From J029 sp964482495 (GTDB lineage: Bacteria; Planctomycetota; UBA1135), in assembly GCA_964482495.1 (NCBI GenBank), contig CAYZXS010000005.1, positions 1 to 64,000 of the forward strand: 64,000 nucleotides of DNA, in the 5' to 3' direction. This document shows, piece after piece, positions 9,103-16,692 of the stretch. Within the stretch, counting starts at the first letter, position 1, and every line of letters begins with the position of its first letter. Below the pieces are notes generated by a model. The model had not been told where the DNA came from and ran no database searches. It saw only the letters and a list, made by a program, of their open reading frames with translations. The position numbers and the translations under genes were made by a program.

Positions 9103-10086
9103 TCAGAGCGCGGCGGCTGCGGCCTCGATCACGGCCCGGCGCACCGCCGCGACCCCGGCGGCGACGCCGACGCCCTGCTCGAAGCTCAGGCCGGCGGCGA
9201 CGCGGTGGCCGCCGCCGCCGAAGCGCCGGGCGACGGCGTTGACGTCCACCCCGCCGCGGCTGCGTAGGCTGGCGCGGCTGCGGCCGTCGCGCTCATGGAC
9301 GAAGGCCACGACCTCGACCCCGTCGACGGCGCGCAGCAGGTCCAGCACCTCGTCGCTGTCCTCGAGCCTGGCGCCGGCTGCCGCCATCTCCGCCGGGTCC
9401 GCCCACGCCACGGCCACCTTGCCGTCGAGGTGGTACTCGACGCTCCCGAGGGCCACGGCGATGCCGCGCGGGTGGCCCGGGCGGCAGCGCCGGAAGACCT
9501 CGCGGTGCAGGGCCTCGGAGCGGACGCCCTCCGCGACCAGGCGGGCCGCCAAGCTCCAGACCTCGGGCCGGGAGTTGGCGTGCTGGAACCAGCCCGTGTC
9601 GGAGGCGAGGGCGAGGAAGGCGCCGATCCGGGACGCGTCGCAGGCCGGGACGCCGAGGCCTTCCGCCAGCCTCCAAGCCAGCAGACCCGAGGCCGGCGCG
9701 GCGGCGTCGTGCAGCAAGTGGTCCCAGGCGCCGCGGTCCGACTCGGCCAGCGGGTGGTGGTCGACGCAGGCGCGGGGCACGCCCGAAGCCGCCACCGGCC
9801 CCGCCATGGCGCCGAGGCGCTCGAGGCTGCAGCAGTCGCAGACCACCAGGGCGTCGTGCGCGGGCAGGTCGGCGCCGGGGCGGTAGACCTCGAAGGGCGT
9901 GCCGCGCTCGAGCACCCGGTAGCGCGGGTCCGGCGGGTCGGGGTTCAGGACCCGGACCTCCTTTCCCAGCGCGCGGAAGGCGTGGTAGAGCACGACCTGC
10001 GAGCCGAGACAGTCGCCGTCGGCGCGGGCGTGGCCGCTGATCAGGATGGACCGGGCGCCCCGGATCCAGCGCAAGAGCTGCTCCAT
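9103..10086 (-). CDS. DHH/DHHA1 family phosphoesterase (NrnA-like)
   Basis: A 327-residue cytoplasmic phosphoesterase resembling NrnA, which degrades nano-RNA and can hydrolyse pAp or cyclic dinucleotide products. Metal ligands are visible: GHARADGDCLGS (His19, Asp23, Asp25), CDCC near 83-86 and the DHH motif CVDHHP (109-111). The DHHA1 substrate domain ends with RFGGGGHRVAAG. It is the third gene of a minus-strand operon, after the glycine-rich lipoprotein and an amidohydrolase, nine bases behind the latter. Which of the NrnA-type substrates it uses cannot be decided from sequence. Confidence 0.92.
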   Translation of the reverse strand: MEQLLRWIRGARSILISGHARADGDCLGSQVVLYHAFRALGKEVRVLNPDPPDPRYRVLERGTPFEVYRPGADLPAHDALVVCDCCSLERLGAMAGPVAASGVPRACVDHHPLAESDRGAWDHLLHDAAAPASGLLAWRLAEGLGVPACDASRIGAFLALASDTGWFQHANSRPEVWSLAARLVAEGVRSEALHREVFRRCRPGHPRGIAVALGSVEYHLDGKVAVAWADPAEMAAAGARLEDSDEVLDLLRAVDGVEVVAFVHERDGRSRASLRSRGGVDVNAVARRFGGGGHRVAAGLSFEQGVGVAAGVAAVRRAVIEAAAAAL

Positions 10087-10095
10087 GACCGGATT

Positions 10096-11289
10096 CTAAG
10101 CCGGCAGCACCGCAGGCCCCAAGGGACCCAGCGACGCGGCCGCGGCGATCCAGGCGCACGCCGCGGCTGCTGCTGCGGCGCCGCCGCGGCCGAGGTCCAA
10201 GTCCTGGTCGAGCGGCAGCCGCAGCGGCCGGCAGCTGGCGCCCGCGCGGAGGTGGCCGAGCTCCGGTCGGTCGAGCTGGAGGGCGCCGGTCTCGGTGGCG
10301 GCGCGCCACCACGCCTGCGGTCCGGCCTCGGGCAACAGCGCGCAGGCGAGCCGGAATTCGCGCAGCGGGTCGAGGTCCTCGTTCGAGGCGCGCGAATCGC
10401 AGCCCAAGGACGGTAGCGCGCCGCCGGCCTCGAGGAAGGCAGGGCGCGGGCGGTCGAACCACAGGTGGGTGCCCGGACACCAGGACAGGGCCACCCCCGC
10501 GCCGCGCAGGCGCTCCAGTTCATCGGCGTCGAGGTCGCCGCCGTGGACCGCCAGGGTGCCCGGGCGCGCGCCGGCGGCCTGCTCCAGCCAGTCCACCGGC
10601 GAGGCCCAGCGCCGCGGGGGCAGCGGCCGGCCGCGGCGGCGGAACAAGGACGCCAGGGGGCCGTCGCCGTGGCTCAGCAGCCGCCGCTCCTCGGCGTGCT
10701 CGCCGAGGTGGATCGAGACCAGGCCTTGGCCCTCGAAGGCGAGCTGCGCCAGCTCCAGGCTGACGCCGAACGGAGAGTGCAAGGCCACCGGACCGGGCTC
10801 GACACCGCTCCAGACCTCCGCTGCCCGCTCCGGATCGGGCTCGAACAGCTCGGGCATGGCGAGGAGCTCGGGCATGGCCGCGGCCCGCTCGTGGTCGCCG
10901 CTGCGGGAGGCCGGTTCGCCGACGTGGGCCGCGACCAGGCCGCAGCCTCGCGCCGCCAGCCGCTCCAAGCTGGCGGCGGCGGACTGCTCCGGCCCCAACC
11001 GCGGGGCCTGGCGCCACGCAACTAGCGCGTCGGCCCACTCGGCGAAGCAGTCCCGGGGCCAGCCGGCGGCCGGCGCGTCGAAGCTCTCGAGGTGGGCGTG
11101 GGTCAGGACCGGCGCCGCGCACCAGAGTTCGCCGGGGAAGGCCTCGGTCTCCGGGTGATCCGGCTCCCCGAAGCCGAGCACGCGGTCGCCGTCGACCAGG
11201 AGGGCCTGGCCGCGCACCAGGCTGCCGGCGTCGGCCAGGACCGCGTCGGGGAGGAGCCGGCGCAGGCGAGGCCGGCCTCCCTGGCTCAC
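10096..11289 (-). CDS. Amidohydrolase (cytosine deaminase/TRZ-ATZ type, possibly MqnX-like)
   Basis: A 397-residue metal-dependent deaminase or hydrolase. Metal-site motifs in order: PVLTHAHLESF (HxH), SIHLGEHAEE, VHGGDLDADEL and GCDSRASNEDLDPLREF (catalytic Asp). The last motif and the overall size resemble aminofutalosine deaminase and related aminohydrolases, but no other menaquinone gene is in the window. The substrate is therefore unassigned. The start is GTG, whose bases overlap the TGA of the upstream lipoprotein gene as GTGA, so translation is probably coupled. The tail after residue 350 is Ala-rich and unlike the family. Confidence 0.82.
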   Translation of the reverse strand: MSQGGRPRLRRLLPDAVLADAGSLVRGQALLVDGDRVLGFGEPDHPETEAFPGELWCAAPVLTHAHLESFDAPAAGWPRDCFAEWADALVAWRQAPRLGPEQSAAASLERLAARGCGLVAAHVGEPASRSGDHERAAAMPELLAMPELFEPDPERAAEVWSGVEPGPVALHSPFGVSLELAQLAFEGQGLVSIHLGEHAEERRLLSHGDGPLASLFRRRGRPLPPRRWASPVDWLEQAAGARPGTLAVHGGDLDADELERLRGAGVALSWCPGTHLWFDRPRPAFLEAGGALPSLGCDSRASNEDLDPLREFRLACALLPEAGPQAWWRAATETGALQLDRPELGHLRAGASCRPLRLPLDQDLDLGRGGAAAAAAACAWIAAAASLGPLGPAVLPA

Positions 11290-14200
11290 TCGCCGTTCCA
11301 GTTCAGCGTGATGTCTTCGACCTGGTAGTAGCGGCCGGCGCCGGCGCCGATGAGGGCCGAGATCAGGTCGTGGTCGAAGACCACCATGAAGCGCACCATG
11401 CGCGCCAGGTTGCCGCGCAGCTCGGGCAAGCCGCCGGTGGTGGACTCGTAGCCGGGCACGACCCAGTCGCCGAGGGTCGAGGCCTGCGGTTCGGTGGTCC
11501 CGGGCGCGCCCCAGCCGACCTGGAAGGCCACCCAGACCGGGGTGGTGCCGGGGGCGGTGTGGTCGTTGGCGCTCAGGTCGTCGCCGTCGTAGGTCACCAC
11601 CTGCTCCGTGCCGTCGTCGTAGCGCACGGTGATGGTGTAGCCGGTGAAGTCCAGCAGCAGGACGTCGTTGGCCGGAACCATCCAGGAGCTACGGACGCCG
11701 CTGGCGTTGCCGTTGAAGACCTTGAAGTCGCCCAGGGTGCCGCCGAGGTCGCCCTCGAAGGCGGCGACGTTGGCCACGCCGGGCTGGCCGATCGGCGTCA
11801 ACTCGACCGACTCGTCGGGGCTGACCATGCCCTGCAGGGTGACCAGGGGCTCGCTGCCGGTCGGGGTCTCGAACCGGATCAGGCCGGCGCCGCCGGCGCC
11901 GCCGTGGTTGCCGGCGGAGCCCTTGCCGCCGCGGCCGCCGCTGAGCAAGAGAGCGTCGGCGGAGACGGTCAGGCTGCTGTTGGTCTGCAGCAGGATGGCG
12001 CCGCCGCTGCCGCCGCCGCCGCCGGCGTCGCCGGGGGGCGCCCAGTCGATAGCGTCGGAGTCGTGGTAGGGCAACGTGAGCATGAACTCGCTGTCACCGC
12101 CGCTGCCGCCGGCCACGGTCACCGCGCCGCTAATGGCGAGGCGGCCGCCGGAGTGCAGCTGCAGGGCCGCGCCGCCCGCGCCGCCGCCGGCGCCGGAGCA
12201 GTTGCGATAGGTGTCGATCAGGCCGTCGATCTGGAAGTTGCCGCCGTCCCAGTAGGAGCCGTGCAGGCCGGTGCCGGCGCCGCCGCCGCCGGCGCCGCCG
12301 AGCAGCAGGCCGAGGCTCGGGTCGAGGGTCTCGATGCCGGCGGGCAGGGTGTAGTCACCGCCGGCCGCGTCGGGCGTGCCGCCGCCGGCCCGGGCGTCGA
12401 TGTCGAGGAAGCTGTTGTACTCCCAGACGCCGTTCGGGGCGTCGATGACCGGGGCCTCGAGCAGCCGCAGCAGCGGGTCGGTCGAGCCGGCGACGAAGTA
12501 GTCGCCCTGGCTGCCGACGGTCCAGTAGCCGCCGCCGCCGCCGCCGCGGGCGCGGTGCCAGGCGTACTCGGTCCACGCGGCGCCGACGCTGTCGTAGTGG
12601 CTGCGGATCGGGGTCTGCGTCGTCAGCGCGAGGTCAGGCACCGAATCGGTCAGCGGCGGCCAGGCCCAAGAGCCCATCCCGGCGCCGAGCGCCCGCTCGC
12701 CGGCGAGCTGGGCGAAGTTGACCTCGGGGTCACCGCCGGTGGCCGCGGCGCCGACGCCCTCGCCGGGCTGGCCGTGCACGTTGGGCCAGCGCCCTTGCAG
12801 GAAGGGGTTGCCGGCGCCGAGGTCGGCCTGCAGGTAGCGGGTCGGGTCCGGGTCCGGCGGACCGCTCTGGCCCTCGACCCAGCTGGTCTTGTCCTCGTCG
12901 TAGTAGTCGATGGCCGCGCCGCCGTCGAGCAGGTACCAGGCCACGCCGCCGCGGCCGCCGGAGCCGCCGCCGCCGTTGCCCGCGGCCGGGGCGCCGCCCT
13001 CGGCCTCGAACTCGAAGATGCCGCCGGTGGACTCACCCTCGCCGCTTTGCGGATCCGAGATGCGCTCATCGAAGCGCGGGAAGTACTTGCCGAAGTTGGC
13101 CGGCGCCGGGGCGCCGGAGAGGTCGAGGGTGCCCTCGATCACACACTCGCCGCGGCAGAAGAGTCGCAGCGGGTTAGGCCCGGCGGCGGTCACGGTGACG
13201 CCCGCCGGGATGTGGATGCGCTCGAACATGAACACGCCGCCGGTGATCGTGGTGGTCTCGGCGGTCAGCGTCACCATCTCCATGGAGTCGGTGTTGAAGC
13301 TGAAGTCCTCGGTCGGCTCGAAGCTGCCGAGGATGCCGGTGCCGCCGCCGCGGTGGACGCCGGTGACCGGGTCATAGCCGCTGGCGAGCGCGCCGGGAGT
13401 GTCCGCCCACAGGCCGGCGGTGCTGGCCTCGCTGTCGAGCTGCGCCGTGTCGTTGAAGCTCTCGAGGAAGCTGCCCGGCGAGGCGCTGGTGGTCGGCAAG
13501 GCCACGAGGTTCGAACCCGGGTTGCTCAGGAAGTTGTCGGCGATGTCGGCGATCTGGGACGAGAAGTCGATCCGCAGCTTGCGCAGCCCGTTCATGCCGC
13601 TCGGGAAGGGCGTCAGCGGGTGGAAGTTCAGCGTCGTCAGCAGCAGGTTCTGGTCGAACTCGATCGTGTAGGTGCCGGGGACCTGGACCTCGACGGTGCT
13701 GGACTGGGAGTCATCGACGACGCTGACGGTCACCGAGGGGCTCTCGCCGGTGTTGGCGTCGACCAGCTGGTCCTTCTGCATCAGGTCGTTGAAGACCATC
13801 TCGATGTCGAAGTCGTTGCTGGACGGCGGCGAGCTGGCGTTGGGCGTGAAGTCCACCCGCGGGCGGCCGGGCACCAGGTCGATGATGCCGGAGGTCTCGA
13901 TCGAGCAGGTGATCGGCGTCAGGTTGGGGCGCCCGATCACGGACTTGACGACGTTCGACTCAGGAGAGGCGAAGACCGTCACCCGGTAGATCGATCCCTC
14001 CTGGAAGCCGAACTGGATGCCGGCCTCGTTCTCGATCAGGGACGGGCGGAAGATCACCTTGCGACCGTCGACGACGAACTCGCCCGCCGGGGTCGAGCCG
14101 TTGCTGATCTCGACCACGGAGATCGTGGTGAAGCTGACGGTGGCCGGATCGACGGCGTCGTTGAAGGTGAAGACGATGTCCTGGTTGGTGGCGATCTGGT

Positions 14201-14354
14201 TCACCGCGCAGGAGCCGCCTTGGCAGCCGAGCGAACACAGCGCGACCTGGAAGTTGCCGGCGCGGGTCACCACGTTGCCGGACGAACCGCCGGAGCAGGC
14301 CGCCACGGCGGCGAGCAGACCGAGGAGGAAGGTCTTTCCTAGAATGCGACGCAT
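11286..14354 (-). CDS. Giant glycine-rich Ig-like secreted lipoprotein
   Basis: A 1022-residue predicted lipoprotein with signal peptide and lipobox VAAC (Cys20). A Cys cluster (CSLGCQGGSC) follows shortly, then an SbsA/Big_5-like Ig domain (IVFTFNDAVDPATVSF, VIFRP). The middle alternates short beta stretches such as CVIEGTLDLSG, GGRLAISGAVTVAGG and GGAILLQTNSSLTVSADALL with long Gly runs, as in beta-helix or polymorphic surface proteins. The C-terminus is an aromatic beta-rich domain ending in LNWNGE. Position +2 is Ser, compatible with outer-membrane sorting by the Escherichia rule. It is related to the lipoprotein at 21343-24906. The function is unknown; it is probably structural or adhesive. 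Confidence 0.85.
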   Translation of the reverse strand: MRRILGKTFLLGLLAAVAACSGGSSGNVVTRAGNFQVALCSLGCQGGSCAVNQIATNQDIVFTFNDAVDPATVSFTTISVVEISNGSTPAGEFVVDGRKVIFRPSLIENEAGIQFGFQEGSIYRVTVFASPESNVVKSVIGRPNLTPITCSIETSGIIDLVPGRPRVDFTPNASSPPSSNDFDIEMVFNDLMQKDQLVDANTGESPSVTVSVVDDSQSSTVEVQVPGTYTIEFDQNLLLTTLNFHPLTPFPSGMNGLRKLRIDFSSQIADIADNFLSNPGSNLVALPTTSASPGSFLESFNDTAQLDSEASTAGLWADTPGALASGYDPVTGVHRGGGTGILGSFEPTEDFSFNTDSMEMVTLTAETTTITGGVFMFERIHIPAGVTVTAAGPNPLRLFCRGECVIEGTLDLSGAPAPANFGKYFPRFDERISDPQSGEGESTGGIFEFEAEGGAPAAGNGGGGSGGRGGVAWYLLDGGAAIDYYDEDKTSWVEGQSGPPDPDPTRYLQADLGAGNPFLQGRWPNVHGQPGEGVGAAATGGDPEVNFAQLAGERALGAGMGSWAWPPLTDSVPDLALTTQTPIRSHYDSVGAAWTEYAWHRARGGGGGGYWTVGSQGDYFVAGSTDPLLRLLEAPVIDAPNGVWEYNSFLDIDARAGGGTPDAAGGDYTLPAGIETLDPSLGLLLGGAGGGGAGTGLHGSYWDGGNFQIDGLIDTYRNCSGAGGGAGGAALQLHSGGRLAISGAVTVAGGSGGDSEFMLTLPYHDSDAIDWAPPGDAGGGGGSGGAILLQTNSSLTVSADALLLSGGRGGKGSAGNHGGAGGAGLIRFETPTGSEPLVTLQGMVSPDESVELTPIGQPGVANVAAFEGDLGGTLGDFKVFNGNASGVRSSWMVPANDVLLLDFTGYTITVRYDDGTEQVVTYDGDDLSANDHTAPGTTPVWVAFQVGWGAPGTTEPQASTLGDWVVPGYESTTGGLPELRGNLARMVRFMVVFDHDLISALIGAGAGRYYQVEDITLNWNGE

Positions 14355-14495
14355 CTTTGTCAGCAAGTCCTGGGGGGCACCGGCTCCCTGAAGCTCGAGA
14401 AGCTGGCAACGGACTCGCGGAAGTCTACCATAACTAGCGCGTAAAGCGTTTTGGTAACGGTGACTTAGGCTCTGCCTAACCTGCCCTTCGCCGCC
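14355..14495. promoter_or_regulatory. Divergent AT-richer intergenic region with inverted repeat
   Basis: These 141 bases separate two divergent secreted-protein genes and must hold both promoters. They are visibly richer in A+T than their surroundings. A perfect inverted repeat TTAGGC-TCT-GCCTAA spans 14465-14479, just upstream of the plus-strand gene, and looks like an operator half-site pair. Possible promoter elements (TTGGTA at 14451 for the plus strand; TTATGG on the minus strand) are weak, so I do not assign exact promoters. Confidence 0.4.
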
Positions 14496-15398
14496 ATGGC
14501 TCGCACGCTGAACCCGATCCTCCTGCTCCCCGCCCTCGGCGCTCTGGCCCTGCTCGGCTCCGCGCCCGCGGAGGCCTTCCTGCCGGCCTTCCGAAGCCCC
14601 TATCCGACCGGCGCTTCCATCGCTCAGGCCTCCCGCGCCGCCGGCCTGGACGCCGCCCCGGAGCAGCTCTTCCAGCGGGCCGTGGCCCTCGGCGACCTGC
14701 TCGAGCAGAGCATGCCGCTGGAGCAACGGCGGGCCCGACGGCTGGAGCTGGCCCTGCTGCTGGAGGGCCTGGGGCGCCGCCCCGACGCCGCGGCCTTCCC
14801 CTGGCAGGACTGGGTCGAGCGCTGCCGCCAAGGCCACCGCAAGGTCGGCCCTGGCCTCTTGCGCGCCGCCGCTCACGCCCTCGGCGACCAGATCGCTCCG
14901 CTCGCGGACTCCTTCAACCGCCGCGACTCCCCCACCGAGCTGCGGATCGCCGCCCTCGAAGCCCTGTGGCGGCTGGACGAGATGTCCGGCTTCAACGCCA
15001 GCGCCAAGGCCCTGCGCGAGCCGCCGCGCATGGAGCTGCACGAGCAGCTCGTGGACCGGGTGCTGCGCCATTGCCGCGGCCCGCGCGCCGAGGAGCTGCT
15101 GCTCGACGCCATCAGCCACAGCTCGCCGGTCGCGGAGCGGGCCAAGCGCCTGGCGGCCGAACTCCTCGGGGAGTGGGACTGTGAGGACGCCATCGGCCTG
15201 CTCGGCCAGATCCTCATCTCCGAGCGCGGCAACGTCGAGCTGCGCAAGACCGCGGGCAATGCCCTGTTCGAGATCGGCACCGACGAGGCGCTGCGCGCCA
15301 TCGGCGCCGTCGGCCCGATCGACGCCTCGATCGAGCCGGTCTTCCACGACTACCTGCGGGCCCTTCGTCAGCAGGCCGGCCTGCCGCCGCGGAGCTGA
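14496..15398 (+). CDS. Exported HEAT-repeat-like alpha-helical protein
   Basis: A 300-residue protein with an N-terminal signal peptide (about residues 1-27, APAEA before the likely cut). The rest is almost wholly helical. Repeated units of the type ELRIAALEALWRLDEM and VELRKTAGNALFEIGTDEAL resemble HEAT or armadillo repeats, which usually mediate protein binding. No catalytic motif is visible. Its stop overlaps the start of tatD by one base (TGATG), so the two are co-translated. The location is probably periplasmic. Confidence 0.72.
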   Translation: MARTLNPILLLPALGALALLGSAPAEAFLPAFRSPYPTGASIAQASRAAGLDAAPEQLFQRAVALGDLLEQSMPLEQRRARRLELALLLEGLGRRPDAAAFPWQDWVERCRQGHRKVGPGLLRAAAHALGDQIAPLADSFNRRDSPTELRIAALEALWRLDEMSGFNASAKALREPPRMELHEQLVDRVLRHCRGPRAEELLLDAISHSSPVAERAKRLAAELLGEWDCEDAIGLLGQILISERGNVELRKTAGNALFEIGTDEALRAIGAVGPIDASIEPVFHDYLRALRQQAGLPPRS

Positions 15399-16174
15399 TG
15401 CGGCTCTTCGACAGCCACTGCCACCTCCACTGGGAGGAGGGCGAGCACCCGGTCGAGCACACCCTGGAGCGCGCCGGCGCCGCCGGCGTCGACCGGCTGC
15501 TGTGCGTCGGAATCGACCGCCCGACCTCGCGGCGCGGACGGGAGATCGCCGCCGCCCACCCTCAGGTGCTGGCCAGCGCCGGGATCCACCCGAACGACCT
15601 GCCGCCGGAGGCGGAGGCTGCCCTCGGCGAGCTCGCCGCCCTGGGAGACCTGCTGGACGAGGGCGGCTGGGCCGCCGTCGGCGAGACCGGCCTCGACCTC
15701 TACTGGGACCGGGTGCCCTTGGTGGTTCAGCAGCTGGGCTTCGCCAGCCAGCTGGAGCTGGCGGCCGACCGCGGCCTGCCGGTGATCATCCACTGCCGCG
15801 ACGCGGGCGCCGAGACCCTGGCGCTGCTCCAGGAGCGCGGCGGCCCGGTCTCCGGGGTGATGCACTGCTACTCGGACCTGCCCGAGCGCGTCGACGCCTT
15901 CCTCGACCTCGGCTTGCACATCTCCTTCGCCGGCAACCTCAGCTACAAGAAGGCCGAGGACCTGCGCCGCGCCGCGGTCCGGGTGCCGCTGGACCGGCTC
16001 CTGGTCGAGACCGACGCCCCCTTCCTGGCCCCGCAGCCGCGCCGCGGCAAGCGCAACGAGCCGGCCTTCGTCCGCTACACCCTCGAGCTGCTGGCGGAGC
16101 TCCGCGGCCTGCCCGCCGGGGAGATGGCCGAGCGGACCTGGCAGAACGCCAGCGCCCTGTTCGGGGCCTCCTAG
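15398..16174 (+). CDS. tatD: TatD family metal-dependent deoxyribonuclease
   Basis: A 258-residue TIM-barrel hydrolase of the TatD/YcfH family, linked to DNA repair and 3'-5' exonuclease activity. All metal ligands are present: HCH at 7-9, Glu96 in VGETGLD, His132 in IIHCRDA, His156 in VMHCYSD and Asp206 in LVETDAP. The start ATG shares its A with the TGA of the HEAT-like gene. The stop TAG is interleaved with the stop of the convergent pseudopilin gene in the palindrome CTAG. Confidence 0.96.
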   Translation: MRLFDSHCHLHWEEGEHPVEHTLERAGAAGVDRLLCVGIDRPTSRRGREIAAAHPQVLASAGIHPNDLPPEAEAALGELAALGDLLDEGGWAAVGETGLDLYWDRVPLVVQQLGFASQLELAADRGLPVIIHCRDAGAETLALLQERGGPVSGVMHCYSDLPERVDAFLDLGLHISFAGNLSYKKAEDLRRAAVRVPLDRLLVETDAPFLAPQPRRGKRNEPAFVRYTLELLAELRGLPAGEMAERTWQNASALFGAS

Positions 16175-16692
16175 CCGCCCGCGGGCGGAGCGGCGGCCGC
16201 GGCCGGCGGCGCGAAGGGCGGCGGCACCGGCGCGTCGGCGACCCGGCGCAGCGCCCGGTCCGCGTAGTCGTACCAGTAGACCTGCCGGCCCGAGTAGCCC
16301 GGCAGCTTGGGCCAGGCCCAGCAGCCGAGCGGGCCGCCGGAGGGGTCGATGACCTCCCGGAAGCGGTAGCCGCTGCGCAGCACCACGCCGTCGCTGCCGA
16401 CGATGAAGCCGCGCGGCATCAGGCTGCGCGGCGCCGGCGCGGCTTCATCGCGGTAGAGGAAGCTCGCGAGCTGGGGCAGGGTGACGGGCACCCCGGTGCG
16501 CTGCTCCCAGGCCTGCCGGCTGGCGCCGATCATCTGCAGCAGCTCTTCCGCGGCGGTCTCGTTGAGCCGGAGCCGCGGCTCCAGCGCCCGCGGCAGCCCC
16601 CAGAGGGAGGCCGCCGCGACCAGGGCGATCAGGACGAGCAGCTCCGGGAGCGTGAAGCCCCGGTCACTCCTCCTCGCTCGCCATCTGGGCAA
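16171..16692 (-). CDS. Type II secretion/type IV pilus-like pseudopilin
   Basis: A 173-residue protein with a short basic leader followed by the class-III signal GFTLPELLVLIALVAAASLWGL. Cleavage is expected between Gly12 and Phe13, with the usual Glu at +5. The C-terminal domain has a Trp/Tyr-rich core (GCWAWPKLPGYSGRQVYWYDYAD) and a Pro/Ala tail. I chose the TTG start at 16692 because AGGAGAAG lies just upstream and no ATG is in frame before the signal; this makes it overlap the 3' end of the EF-G-like gene by 29 bases. The likely processing enzyme is encoded at 19466-20458. Whether it serves secretion or a pilus is unknown. Confidence 0.83.
   Translation of the reverse strand: MPRWRARRSDRGFTLPELLVLIALVAAASLWGLPRALEPRLRLNETAAEELLQMIGASRQAWEQRTGVPVTLPQLASFLYRDEAAPAPRSLMPRGFIVGSDGVVLRSGYRFREVIDPSGGPLGCWAWPKLPGYSGRQVYWYDYADRALRRVADAPVPPPFAPPAAAAAPPAGG

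Noticed and set aside
12000..13000. Repeated GCCGCCGCC-type tracts in the glycine-rich lipoprotein gene, looking like a DNA repeat
   Set aside because: They are in-frame Gly codons read on the minus strand, irregular in length and spacing, not a tandem repeat array or CRISPR.
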